41,816 nucleotides of DNA from Acidobacteriota bacterium (GTDB lineage: Bacteria > Acidobacteriota > Blastocatellia > UBA7656), in contig JBBPIG010000037.1 of assembly GCA_038040445.1 (NCBI GenBank), positions 1 to 41,816 on the forward strand, in the 5' to 3' direction. How positions within the stretch are numbered: position 1 is the stretch's first letter; each line of letters starts with the position of its first letter. Below, in pieces: positions 1-8,288 of the stretch. The notes below the pieces were generated by a model that was given only the letters and a program-made list of their open reading frames with translations, was not told the origin of the DNA and searched no databases. The position numbers were made by a program, and so were the translations under genes.

Positions 1-10
1 ACACATCCTC

Positions 11-765
11 TCATCGGCGCTCTTCCGAAGTAACGTGTTTAACAGACGATGGATTAGTCAGGCTTAGGGTTCCATCGTCGGAGGCCGAAACGATGCGGCT
101 GCCATCGGGGGAAAAGGCGCACGCCTCCACCTCATATGTGTGGCCCTTGAGGGTGGCCAGTTCGGCTTTCTTAGTATCCCAAAGCTTCAGGGAGAAAAGC
201 CCAGCCGAAACGATGCGGCTGCCATCGGGGGAAAAGGCGCACGCCACCACCTCCTTCGTGTGGCCCGCAAGGCTGGCCACTTCGGTCCCTGTCTGAGCAT
301 CCCAAAGCTTCAGTGTGCTCTCGAAGAGCCCGGAAGCCGAAACGATGCGGCTGCCATCGGGGGAAAAGGTGCAAGCCTTCACCTCACACGTATGGCCCGC
401 AAGGGTCGCCAGTTCGGCTCCTGTCTTAGCATCCCAAAGCTTCAGGGTCGTATCGACGGACGCCGAAACGATGCGGATGCCATCGGGGGAAAAGGCGCAC
501 GCACGCACCGTATCTGTGTGGCCCCTGAGGGTGGCCAGTTCGGCTCCTGTCTTAGCATCCCAAAGCTTCAGGGTATCATCCCCGGAACCCGAAACGATGC
601 TGCCGCCATCGGGGGAAAAGACGCACGCCGTCACCCACCCTGTGTGGCCCTTGAGGGTGCCCAGTTTCGCTCCTGTCTTAGCATCCCAAAGCTTCAGGCT
701 CTTCCGGGAAGCCGAAACGATGCGACTGCCATCGGGGGAAAAGGCGCACGCGTTCACGCCCCCCC
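11..765 (-). pseudogene. Frameshifted WD40 tail of the STAND protein
   Basis: This stretch encodes six further WD40 repeats of the same sort (ACAFSPDGSRIVSAS, LKLWDAKTGAELATL), ending SVKHVTSEERR at a stop at 11-13. It lies in a different frame from the upstream part. The switch falls beside two homopolymers: seven C at 759-765 and eight T at 779-786 (G and A runs on the coding strand). One extra G in the G run would join the frames as KGGGVNACAFSPDG. The rejoined protein would have about nine repeats, close to a seven-to-nine-blade propeller, and about 1170 residues. It may be a sequencing error, phase variation, or real decay of the tail. No ribosome binding site supports separate translation. 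Confidence 0.7.
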
Positions 766-1185
766 TTTCACCACGCTCTTTTTTTTGTGGCCTGCAAGGG
801 TGGCCAGTTCGGCTCCTGTCTTGGCATCCCAAAGCTTCAGGGTATCATCCTTGGACGCCGAAACGATGCGGTTGCCATCGGGGGAAAAGGCGTAAGCCTC
901 CACCGAATCCGTGTGACCCTTGAGGGTGGCCAGTTCGGCTCCCGTCTTAGCATCCCAAAGCTTCAGAGTGTTGTCCGAGGAAGCCGAAACGATGCGGCTG
1001 CCATCGGGGGAAAACGCGCAGGCGTCCACCCAAAACGTATGGCCCGCAAGGGTGGCCAGCTCGGCGCCTGTCTGAGCATCCCAAACCTTCAGGGTGTTGT
1101 CCCAGGAGGCCGAAACCACGCGGCTGCCATCGGGGGAAAAGGCGCACCCCACGACAAAACTTGTATGGCCCTCAAGGGTCATCAA
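60..1185 (-). repeat. Nine near-identical WD40-coding DNA repeats
   Basis: On the plus strand a block like CGATGCGGCTGCCATCGGGG followed by GAAAAGGCGCACGC recurs nine times, near 91, 211, 342, 468, 594, 718, 862, 988 and 1115. Spacing is mostly 120-132 bp and longer where the homopolymer insertion lies. The high nucleotide identity implies recent duplication or ongoing gene conversion within the propeller. Variation concentrates in the few codons after GHT and in the D-A loop codons, which are the exposed positions of a WD40 propeller. Confidence 0.85.
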
Positions 1186-3525
1186 GCAAGCCGAGCGTGA
1201 TTGAGGCTTATTCACATACTGAAACCAGGGGCGAGTTTCAAGTCCCACTTCCATGCGGGCGTGCGCAGCGCGAGCAGGCGCCGTAGAGTCCGGCTCATTC
1301 GCCGCCTGTTGGAAAGTGAGCGCAGCCTTCCTGACCAGCTCGTGACTCTGGGCATGCACAAAGCGGGCAAAGTCATCCAGGCCGGATCGCGATTCAACCG
1401 GAACACCTTCCGCACTCAACGCGGATTCATAGTCTGCTCCCAGGTCGTAGGTCATCGCCGCCTGGCATTTCAACTCGATGAATTGCAGGTCACAAAGTAT
1501 TCCAACCAGCGCCTCCCAGTTTCTTGCCCTCATTTGCTGGTGAGGGAGTTCATCGAGGGCGCGCGCATACGGCTCTCTCCACCGCTCGTTCAGGTAGTCC
1601 GCTATCGCGCTATGTGCAGCATCGCGACTGCTTTTCTCCGATAGATACCGTTTCCCAACTGCTTCCTTGAGCTGACCATGAAAGAAGTCGATCACGCCGG
1701 AACGTTCGAACAGATAGGCGCTCAGGGAACGGTAGAGGCGGCTCCATAACATGTCAGGTAGTTTGGGCGCCTCGGCGGCAGGTTCAATGCGCGGCGCATG
1801 AGCTTTGAGCAGCGTCTGTAACTCTTCCGCGGTCATACCGTGGCGCCCGCAAGCAATGTAAGACATGCAATCACCGACAAGCGCAGGATTGAAGTCGGAT
1901 TCGATGCGTTCCAGCACCTGATCGAACAGAGCGGGCACGTTGTCGGGAAGCCTGTTGATTCTGCCGCCCAGCTCTTCGAACTTGCCGAAGACCCGCAGTT
2001 CTTCCAGTGCTACCAGAATGTACAGCGGATTTCCCTGTTCTACTTTTCGATAAAACTCCCGCTCCACGTCAGGGTTTGGAAACTCGTGACGGATTTCGCG
2101 CAAGTACGTCCCGGCCAACTCTCTTATCTCCGGAGCGGTGAGTCCCGTGACGGTCTCTTCCGGCGGCTTGATCCTTCGCTGCAGCATCGCGTCGCGCGCG
2201 TCGCCTTTCAGAGTGCTGATCACCACGCGCACGTTCTTAGGCAGCACCTGAGGAAGCCAGTGCATGGAGTGCGCGTGATCGGACTGCTCCAACTGGTTTA
2301 CCGCATCGATGATGATCAACAGGTTTCGCTGCTCGCTCGCGCTTGTTAGCAGCTCGGGAAACAGCTTGAGTAATTCTTTGATATCCTCTGGCGCATCTTC
2401 AGTGACGCCGGTGGCGCGGTTTAGATGCGTGCACAACCTGCGCAGCATCTGGCGCAGACTCGTGGAAGAAGGGAATGCCCCGACAAAATGCCCGAGGATC
2501 AGCCAGTCCGGATGCAGGCGCAATGCTTCTTCGGTGAAGCGGGCCATCAAAGCGGACTTGCCGCAGCCGGGTTCTCCGATGATCACCAGCAACGATGGAT
2601 TCTCATCGCCGTTGCAGAATCCGTGCATGCGGTCGAGCAGATCGCGGCGGCCAACGAAGCGACGCGTGCGGTCGGCCATGAACAACTCATGAAGCTCGGC
2701 TTCCTGCCCCAGCCAGTCTCTCTCTTCACTGGGCGCCTGCTCTGCCTCGGCTTCGATCCGCTCCCAAAGCGTGTTCAGAACAAGCTGCCCAAACGCCTCG
2801 ATGCCGTCATATTCGGAATGTGGCAACTCTGCATCTACAATCTCCTTCTTCAGCGCATCGAGCTTGTCCCGATCATCCTGGTTCTGCTCGAAGAAGTCGA
2901 TTGTCTTTGTGCCTGCAATCTGGCGAGAGAGAGCTTCGCTCCGGAAGAAGAAGAAGCTTCGGTCCTTCTGGTAGATCGAATAGCGCTCGAACACAGAGCG
3001 GATGATGTCTGCATCTTCCGGCGCTACATCTTCCTGCAGGAGATACTTGTGTCTATCCGTATCCCAGTTGTAGCAGCGGACCAGGCAGTCCTTCTGCTCG
3101 ATCGAGAGAGTCTGTCCTTCGAGCTGAACTTCGAGTTGATCTGCGAGCTGATCTGCGAGGATCTTGCGCAGGTCCACTACCTGCTTCGGAATGCTCCCGT
3201 GCAATACTCCGTGATAGATTTCTTGTGCGGTGATGGAGTGGCGGTGACCTTCGGGAACAAAACCATAACGATGCCCCAGGATTCCGAGAAAGTAGGGGCG
3301 GCAACTATCGATCTCATCCAGACAAATGTCGAGCGCCTTTCCGTGTTCGGCATCGGCCTCGGTAACACCCCAGCGAAGATCCACGTCGACCAGTTGCACG
3401 TGTTTGGTTCGACATCTTTCTTTCAGTTCGGGAAACACCACGCGAACCAGATGATCGCGCTCAAGGTGCATATCCCGAAAGGTCGAGGAGATGAAAACCC
3501 GTACCGTCTTCCAACCTGCTGCCAT
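754..3525 (-). CDS. DUF4062 / STAND NTPase / WD40 protein, 5' part
   Basis: Probable large intracellular sensor or effector ATPase. Residues 7-90 match the DUF4062 domain (VRVFISSTFRDM start, then a VDLRWGV stretch), a Rossmann-like domain often fused to signalling NTPases. A STAND/NACHT-type NTPase follows, with Walker A GEPGCGKS at 317-324 and Walker B LLIIIDAVNQ at 402-411. A helical region comes next, and WD40 repeats (GHT...AFSPDG...LKLWD) begin near residue 790. This frame ends after about three repeats at GHKKKSVVKGGA, but WD40 coding continues immediately in another frame down to position 11, so the gene appears frameshifted. The start ATG (3523-3525) gives a DUF4062 of normal length. 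It is divergent from the RCK/RyR gene, with about 180 bp between them. The architecture is typical of bacterial conflict or signalling proteins; the ligand and output are unknown. Confidence 0.85.
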   Translation of the reverse strand: MAAGWKTVRVFISSTFRDMHLERDHLVRVVFPELKERCRTKHVQLVDVDLRWGVTEADAEHGKALDICLDEIDSCRPYFLGILGHRYGFVPEGHRHSITAQEIYHGVLHGSIPKQVVDLRKILADQLADQLEVQLEGQTLSIEQKDCLVRCYNWDTDRHKYLLQEDVAPEDADIIRSVFERYSIYQKDRSFFFFRSEALSRQIAGTKTIDFFEQNQDDRDKLDALKKEIVDAELPHSEYDGIEAFGQLVLNTLWERIEAEAEQAPSEERDWLGQEAELHELFMADRTRRFVGRRDLLDRMHGFCNGDENPSLLVIIGEPGCGKSALMARFTEEALRLHPDWLILGHFVGAFPSSTSLRQMLRRLCTHLNRATGVTEDAPEDIKELLKLFPELLTSASEQRNLLIIIDAVNQLEQSDHAHSMHWLPQVLPKNVRVVISTLKGDARDAMLQRRIKPPEETVTGLTAPEIRELAGTYLREIRHEFPNPDVEREFYRKVEQGNPLYILVALEELRVFGKFEELGGRINRLPDNVPALFDQVLERIESDFNPALVGDCMSYIACGRHGMTAEELQTLLKAHAPRIEPAAEAPKLPDMLWSRLYRSLSAYLFERSGVIDFFHGQLKEAVGKRYLSEKSSRDAAHSAIADYLNERWREPYARALDELPHQQMRARNWEALVGILCDLQFIELKCQAAMTYDLGADYESALSAEGVPVESRSGLDDFARFVHAQSHELVRKAALTFQQAANEPDSTAPARAAHARMEVGLETRPWFQYVNKPQSRSACLMTLEGHTSFVVGCAFSPDGSRVVSASWDNTLKVWDAQTGAELATLAGHTFWVDACAFSPDGSRIVSASSDNTLKLWDAKTGAELATLKGHTDSVEAYAFSPDGNRIVSASKDDTLKLWDAKTGAELATLAGHKKKSVVKGGA

Positions 3526-3706
3526 TGAGCAACCTCTGTGATTCGACTCTATCGGTTCCCTGTGATCACGCTGATGTAGTCTACTCCGTGCTCATCGGCT
3601 TAGCATCCGTCGCAGCAAGCAGATAATACTAAGTGGGTTTTGTGCGACCTTCGGGTTGTGAGAGGATAGGCTCCTGCTGTGATTGCCAGGGGCGAGGAGA
3701 ACTCAG

Positions 3707-5503
3707 ATGAAACACGGTGATCCGTTGAAATCCGAACATCGCTCAGACTGGCAATGGCGTATCGGCCTGCTTGTTGCCGCGACCGCTTTTGGGTTTGGCG
3801 CTTTCGGGCTGTGGGAATACGAGAGCGCCGCGGAACACGGCGCCCACCCGGATGCCGTCTCGGTCTTCTACCATACGCTGCAGTTGTTCATTCTTCACGC
3901 GCCTCATCTGGAACACGCGGCGCCCTGGCAACTGCACGTCGGCCGAATGCTCGCCGCGGGGTTGTTCTTTGCAGCCGCCGGCAAGGCTTTCGTTAAAGTG
4001 TTTCGCGATGAACTCTTGCTGGTGCGACTGTGGTTGCCGTGGCGGCGGGGACACGTGGTTGTTTGCGGTCTTGGTGACCTGGGTCTGCGTTTGGCGCTCG
4101 ATGGGCGGAAGCGGGGGCGGTTTGTTGTGGCCATCGAGAAGCATTCTGCTTCAGGCGCGTTGGAGCAAGCGCGCGCGTGCGGGGTGCTGGTAATAGAAGG
4201 GGATGCGCGCGACCCCGCGCAGTTGCGCCGGGCGCGAGTAGAGCGTGCTGAGTTTCTTGTTGCTGCTTGTCCGGACGATCACACCAACGTAGCCGTCGCC
4301 TCGATCGCCGGCCAGTTTGCGCAACGGGAGAAACTAGGAGCCCCGCTTGTTTGCCGCCTCTTGATTCGCGACCCTGAGCTTCGCGCGATCGTCAGCGACG
4401 AAGCCCTCTTCCCTCACACAGGACCGGGCTATCGAGTCAATTTCAGCGATCTCGACCTCGAGGCTACCGCGGCTAGACAGGCGTTGCGCCGGTATCCGCT
4501 CGACTTCGAGTCAATTCAGCAGGACGACCAGACCGCGGTTCATCTGGTGGTGATCGGCTTTGGCCAGATCGGCAAGAGCCTTGCGCTGCAAGCGGCACGC
4601 ATAGGCCACTTTGCCAACGAAGTTGGGGGAGGCCACATGCAGCTTCGGATCACCGTTGCGGACACGGATCCGAGCGGCTGGAATGGCTTCGCGTCACGAT
4701 ACAAGAACCTGCAGAAGGTGTGCGCCGCGGATTTCTTTGTGCATAAGCTCGGCGATGCCGGCTTCATCAGCGCGCTTGCCGCTCTTAGTCCGGCGGCGGG
4801 CTCGCGCCTCGCATTGGTCACCTACGCTATCTGCATCGAAGGCGAAGAAGAAGACAATAATTGTGACCGAACCAACCTGCGGCTGGGGTTGGAACTGTCG
4901 AAGCTATTAGCCGGCCGTCCGGCGAGGGTGTTGATTCATCAGACTTCTTCTGGCGGCTTCGCCTCGTTGTTCCCGAACCAAGGTCGTGGCCGCGGACTGA
5001 GCAATAATATCCACGCATTCGGGATGGAAGAAGGCGTGTACACCTGGGACGTTCTGTTGCACGAAAGTGAAGATGACCTGGCGAAAGCCGTGCATGAAAA
5101 CTATCAGGCCACGAGCGGCGAGGCAGGGGTGCCGCGTTGGGGGGAACTCCCGGAGCACTTTAAGGAATCCAACCGGCAGGCCGCGGACCATATTCCGATC
5201 AAGCTCCGGGCGCTTGGTTACGTCGACCGTCCCGTTGATGAACGCACCGAGCGAATCGGGCGCTTCGATGAAAAGCAGATGGAGCTGCTCGCTAAGATGG
5301 AACACGCTCGCTGGTGCGCCGAACGCTTTCTCGCTGGTTGGGAATACGGAAAGCCGACCGCGCGCGAACTCAAGATCAACGAAAGCCTCGTGCTCTGGAA
5401 TGAGCTCAAAGAGAAGGACAGGAAGAAGGATTGGAACCAAATCAACGCGATTCCGGAGATTCTCCGCCTGGTGGGGCGGGGCATCTACCGAAAGGAAGAT
5501 TGA
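3707..5503 (+). CDS. Membrane-anchored double-RCK (TrkA-N like) protein with C-terminal RyR domain
   Basis: 598 aa. ATG 3707 is preceded by GAGGAGA six bases upstream, better than the TTG at 3683. Two hydrophobic segments (about residues 19-35 and 78-95) flank a loop, followed by a Rossmann/RCK domain with GLGDLG and an acidic strand end (VVAIEK). A second Rossmann domain begins with VVIGFGQIGKS. The C-terminal ~100 residues match the RyR repeat domain: NRQAADHI, then MEHARWCAERFLAGWEYG, then a charged ELKEKDRKKDW segment. The RCK domains suggest nucleotide-dependent gating or sensing, and bacterial RyR domains are proposed ligand-binding modules. I see no potassium-channel selectivity filter (TVGYG), so it is probably not a classical channel. 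The divergent arrangement with the DUF4062/STAND gene suggests a shared regulatory region and possibly a joint sensing role. Confidence 0.82.
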   Translation: MKHGDPLKSEHRSDWQWRIGLLVAATAFGFGAFGLWEYESAAEHGAHPDAVSVFYHTLQLFILHAPHLEHAAPWQLHVGRMLAAGLFFAAAGKAFVKVFRDELLLVRLWLPWRRGHVVVCGLGDLGLRLALDGRKRGRFVVAIEKHSASGALEQARACGVLVIEGDARDPAQLRRARVERAEFLVAACPDDHTNVAVASIAGQFAQREKLGAPLVCRLLIRDPELRAIVSDEALFPHTGPGYRVNFSDLDLEATAARQALRRYPLDFESIQQDDQTAVHLVVIGFGQIGKSLALQAARIGHFANEVGGGHMQLRITVADTDPSGWNGFASRYKNLQKVCAADFFVHKLGDAGFISALAALSPAAGSRLALVTYAICIEGEEEDNNCDRTNLRLGLELSKLLAGRPARVLIHQTSSGGFASLFPNQGRGRGLSNNIHAFGMEEGVYTWDVLLHESEDDLAKAVHENYQATSGEAGVPRWGELPEHFKESNRQAADHIPIKLRALGYVDRPVDERTERIGRFDEKQMELLAKMEHARWCAERFLAGWEYGKPTARELKINESLVLWNELKEKDRKKDWNQINAIPEILRLVGRGIYRKED

Positions 5504-6034
5504 GCGACTCGCATCGCCCGCGCGGGTGACCCACTGCCCCAGCCCGGATCAACGACTCTTACGTCGAGAGCACTAAACTCAACATTCGATGTTCTCAACG
5601 AACCGATCTCAACTCCGCAACTCAATCCGCTAGCCCGCGCGCCGTCGCCGTCCTCGCGAAATCGTAACATTCTCGTGCTGCTGTCTCGCGGCACGCTGCT
5701 CGCACCCACCTAGAAACGAACTACAAGAACTCAACGCTAGCTTGAAGGCAAGAGGCGCGATGACCAAGACGATGATTGGCAGTCGGGTAGATCATCGTCG
5801 CTTTCGCGACCGGCGTTCGGTTCAGAGTCAGCTAACGAGATGGCGGTGACCGATTGTGACTTGCTGCTATTGAAGATTGAGAAACCGGAACGAACGCTAG
5901 CTTTGCGCGCGGATAACCCGTGTGACTTTGAGACCGCGCACGCCGCCCGATTGTTGATGTGGTCTGATTTAAGAGAGCGGCTTATCGAGCGGATCGTTTC
6001 AACGTGCGAATCGAAAACCGCGGAGGTAGATGAA
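5504..6034 (+). other. Gap with no convincing gene
   Basis: 531 bases between the RCK/RyR gene and the outer-membrane protein gene. Short open frames exist on both strands, but none has a recognisable protein, a plausible ribosome binding site or domain-like composition. The frame leading into the next gene is open from 5840, but that extension is charged and precedes a clear signal peptide, so I treat it as untranslated. I see no tRNA, no obvious terminator and no strong promoter. Confidence 0.5.
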
Positions 6035-6679
6035 ATGACAACCAGTCTCGGCAAATTGAGCCTGATCGCGCTTGCTTTCTGCGTTCTGAACGGTGTTACG
6101 AATGCGCAGACACAATCTCAGGCGCGAGCTTCGAGGTTCGAGGTAGCGACGTTCTTCGGAGCGATGATCGCCGGCAAACAAGTAGCGCGCAGAGTCAATG
6201 CAACGGGAGGCGAGCAACTGATAGCGAGACTGGATCACGGGGGTGCGCTCGGCTTGCGAGCCGGCGTACACAGCGAGCTGATTGGCTTGGAAGCTAATTT
6301 TCTCACCACCGGCAACGCCGTGGTGGTCAGGAATGAGTTTGGCGTGCTGTTTCCCCATCACGCTGAAACGCCTTTGCTTTACTCCGGCGAGGCGCTGCTT
6401 TATCCGCTTCGCAGGGCGGTCAGAGAGGGCAGGGTACGGCCTTATGTAACGAGCGGCATAGGAGGGATGTTGATATCCGCCGACCTCGACAACATCAACG
6501 ATCAGGAACCACACCACCGTTTGATGTGGAATGCGGGAGGCGGAGTGAAACTGTTTGCCGGCAAAGCGCCGGCAGTTTTTGTCGACGTCCGATTCACAAA
6601 TCATCGGTTGCTTGGCTCACGCGGAACGGGCGCGATTGATCTCCGCTCGATAGCCGTGGGAGTGGGTTATCGGTTCTGA
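6035..6679 (+). CDS. Outer-membrane beta-barrel protein
   Basis: 214 aa. ATG 6035 has GGAGG eight bases upstream (6022-6026) and opens a signal peptide (TTSLGKLSLIALAFCVLNGV, probable cleavage after TNAQ). The mature part alternates polar and hydrophobic residues in short strands rich in Gly and aromatics (YVTSGIGGMLISAD, LMWNAGGGVKLFAG, FVDVRFTNHRL) and ends in a strand with terminal phenylalanine (SIAVGVGYRF). This is the usual C-terminal signature for BAM-dependent barrel insertion and fits an 8-stranded OmpA/OprF-like or PF13505-type barrel. Its specific role is unknown. It lies 76 bp upstream of the E2-like gene, but nothing shows that it belongs to that system. Confidence 0.75.
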   Translation: MTTSLGKLSLIALAFCVLNGVTNAQTQSQARASRFEVATFFGAMIAGKQVARRVNATGGEQLIARLDHGGALGLRAGVHSELIGLEANFLTTGNAVVVRNEFGVLFPHHAETPLLYSGEALLYPLRRAVREGRVRPYVTSGIGGMLISADLDNINDQEPHHRLMWNAGGGVKLFAGKAPAVFVDVRFTNHRLLGSRGTGAIDLRSIAVGVGYRF

Positions 6680-6755
6680 GAGGGAGGCGCGCGCGAGAAA
6701 AGAGATATCAATTTCGCGCAAAGAAGCGAAGACGCTTAAGACGCAAAGGAAGGAA

Positions 6756-7295
6756 ATGCAGGACAATATCTTTGAAGCCTTTCTAAAGCGCCAATACCAG
6801 GACGGCATCGCGCTGGCTGCATCGAGCGATCTTATCGAGATCTATCCGATGGCCGGCGATCCGCCGGACCGCTACATCGCCGAGTTTCGATGCAAGGGGC
6901 TGATGCGGTCCGAGGGTGGTGACGTGGTTGAAGCCGATCGTTTCGAGGTCGGCATCTGGTTTCCGTCCGACTACCTTCGGCGCGCCGAGCCGTTTCAAGT
7001 TCTGACCTGGCTGGGGCCGTTTGACGTGTTTCACCCGAACATCAGCGACAAGGCGCCCTTTATCTGCGTCGGCAAGCTGGCGCCGAACACGGCTCTTGTC
7101 GACATTTTGTATCAGTGCTTCGAGATCATCACCTACAACAAGGTGACGATGAGGGAGGACGACGCACTCAACAGAGAAGCCTGCGTGTGGGCGCGTGAGA
7201 ATCAGCACAGGTTTCCGATCGATCGGCGCCCGCTCAAGCGGCGCGCGCTAGACCTGCAGGTCGAATATGTTGAGCCTGCAGGTCGAACAAGTTGA
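6756..7295 (+). CDS. E2-like (UBC-fold) ubiquitin-conjugating protein
   Basis: 179 aa, ATG 6756 behind AAGGAAGG. The central part follows the E2 core: an HPN tripeptide (VFHPNIS, H93-N95), then the presumed thioester cysteine C104 in PFICVGKL 11 residues later (10 in eukaryotic E2s). LAPNTALVDILYQCFEII follows, matching the eukaryotic segment after the catalytic Cys (WSPALTISKVLL). Upstream strands (YIAEFRCKG, RFEVGIWFPSDY) fit the UBC antiparallel sheet. Keeping both HPN and Cys implies an active conjugating enzyme carrying a Ubl thioester. It is the first gene of the nine-gene plus-strand run that includes a Ubl, a JAMM protease and Pup genes. No E1 is nearby. The last ~10 residues arise from a 22-bp duplication. 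Family assignment is confident; the substrate is not known. Confidence 0.85.
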   Translation: MQDNIFEAFLKRQYQDGIALAASSDLIEIYPMAGDPPDRYIAEFRCKGLMRSEGGDVVEADRFEVGIWFPSDYLRRAEPFQVLTWLGPFDVFHPNISDKAPFICVGKLAPNTALVDILYQCFEIITYNKVTMREDDALNREACVWARENQHRFPIDRRPLKRRALDLQVEYVEPAGRTS

Positions 7296-7296
7296 G
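7253..7296 (+). repeat. 22-bp tandem duplication at the 3' end of the E2-like gene
   Basis: Two adjacent 22-bp copies (7253-7274 and 7275-7296), each starting CCTGCAGGTCGAA and ending GTTGAG, differ at two bases. Because 22 is not a multiple of three, the duplication changes the E2 C-terminus. With one copy the protein would end LQVEQVEKVG at the TGA inside GGGATGAAC. The second copy supplies the present stop codon (7293-7295) and a possible TTG start for the next gene. Confidence 0.8.
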
Positions 7297-7312
7297 AAGG
7301 TGGGATGAACGG

Positions 7313-8269
7313 GTGGCTTATCCGGCAAACAGACGAGACGGCAGAGTCCTTGAGTCGCTGAAGAAGTGCGCGGCCTCCGCCGAACAGAGCGGCGGCGGCC
7401 GCTGGAGTTTCGCGCTGGGGAACGGCAAGTCGTTCGCCGTTACCGCGCGAGCCGTCGACGAGTGGCTGCTTCTTGATCTGCCGCTGACCGATAGAATCGC
7501 GCGCGGCGAAATGTGGGACCTGCTTCGGATGAATGCGACCCTCGAAGGGCCGAGCAAGTTCGTGCTGATGCCGGACAACCGCTCCGTTCACCTCCGCGCG
7601 GACATACCCCTGTTCGAGGAAGAGTATGGCGAGACCGAGTGCGAGGGCGAGACGGACGACGACCCGGCGCGACGGGTCGAGACAGCGTGCGCGGGACTAA
7701 AAGCGGCGCTTCGGAGCTTTCGGGGCGAGGCGACGAACAAACGCGTGGTGAAATCAGGTCAGAGTGAGGGCGTGGATGAGAGCCGCGCTCAGGAGCTTCA
7801 GCGTTTGTGTGGCGAAGCCGGCTGGCCGTTCATCGAGCGCGCGGCGGGAAAGCTCGCGATTGATCTCGACGCTCGAGGAGGCTTCTATCAAGCGCTGGTT
7901 GAACAGCGTAGTTCCGGTGCTCACGTGTCGGTTGAGGTCGCGGTTTGCGACGCTCTTGCTGCGACGAGCCGTCAGGCGATCAGCACCTTGCTGCTCAAGA
8001 CCGGAGGAGTTGTGAGGATGGCTCGCCCGTCGGTCGACGAACAGGAGAGCCGTGTCGCGGCGCGGTTCGAAGTTGCGTTTGTCGCCCCGCCGACCGCGAT
8101 TGAATTGGCGCACGCGCTTTCGTCCCTGTCAGTCGCGTGTTCACTTTGCGGACGCGAGACGCAGGCTCTGAGGGATGAAACTATCGCCAACGACTATCTG
8201 GCAATCGCAGGTATTGCCGCGGGCCCTGCGGAAGTCAGAGAAGAAGCAATGCACTCCGCGGCTGATTGA
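7313..8269 (+). CDS. Unrecognised two-domain protein between E2 and Ubl
   Basis: 318 aa from GTG 7313, with AGAAGGTGGG upstream; TTG 7292, overlapping the E2 stop, is the alternative. I do not recognise it by sequence. Two similar halves can be seen. Residues ~20-105 read as strands and helices (RWSFALGNGKSFAVTARAV, WLLLDLPL, WDLLRMN, KFVLMPDNRSVHLRADIPL). Residues ~155-300 repeat the pattern (KLAIDLDARGGFYQALVEQ, HVSVEVAV, ARFEVAFV). An acidic linker (EEEYGETECEGETDDD) lies between. The alternation resembles the alpha/beta fold of YbjN or type III secretion chaperones, duplicated in tandem; this is inference. Tight packing between E2 and Ubl genes suggests a scaffold or adaptor of the Ubl pathway. 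No catalytic motif is visible. Confidence 0.7.
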   Translation: MAYPANRRDGRVLESLKKCAASAEQSGGGRWSFALGNGKSFAVTARAVDEWLLLDLPLTDRIARGEMWDLLRMNATLEGPSKFVLMPDNRSVHLRADIPLFEEEYGETECEGETDDDPARRVETACAGLKAALRSFRGEATNKRVVKSGQSEGVDESRAQELQRLCGEAGWPFIERAAGKLAIDLDARGGFYQALVEQRSSGAHVSVEVAVCDALAATSRQAISTLLLKTGGVVRMARPSVDEQESRVAARFEVAFVAPPTAIELAHALSSLSVACSLCGRETQALRDETIANDYLAIAGIAAGPAEVREEAMHSAAD

Positions 8270-8288
8270 GAAAGGGAGGTCAAAAACA

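Noticed and set aside
93-1200. Long open frames on the plus strand across the WD40 region
   Set aside because: They are mirror readings of repetitive WD40 coding on the minus strand; composition is repeat-driven and no ribosome site or domain supports them.
3707-5503. Potassium channel identity for the RCK/RyR protein
   Set aside because: RCK domains are present, but no selectivity filter or pore-helix sequence is visible between the two membrane segments.
5840-6034. N-terminal extension of the outer-membrane protein from ATG 5840
   Set aside because: It would place ~65 charged residues before an excellent signal peptide; GGAGG sits correctly for ATG 6035.
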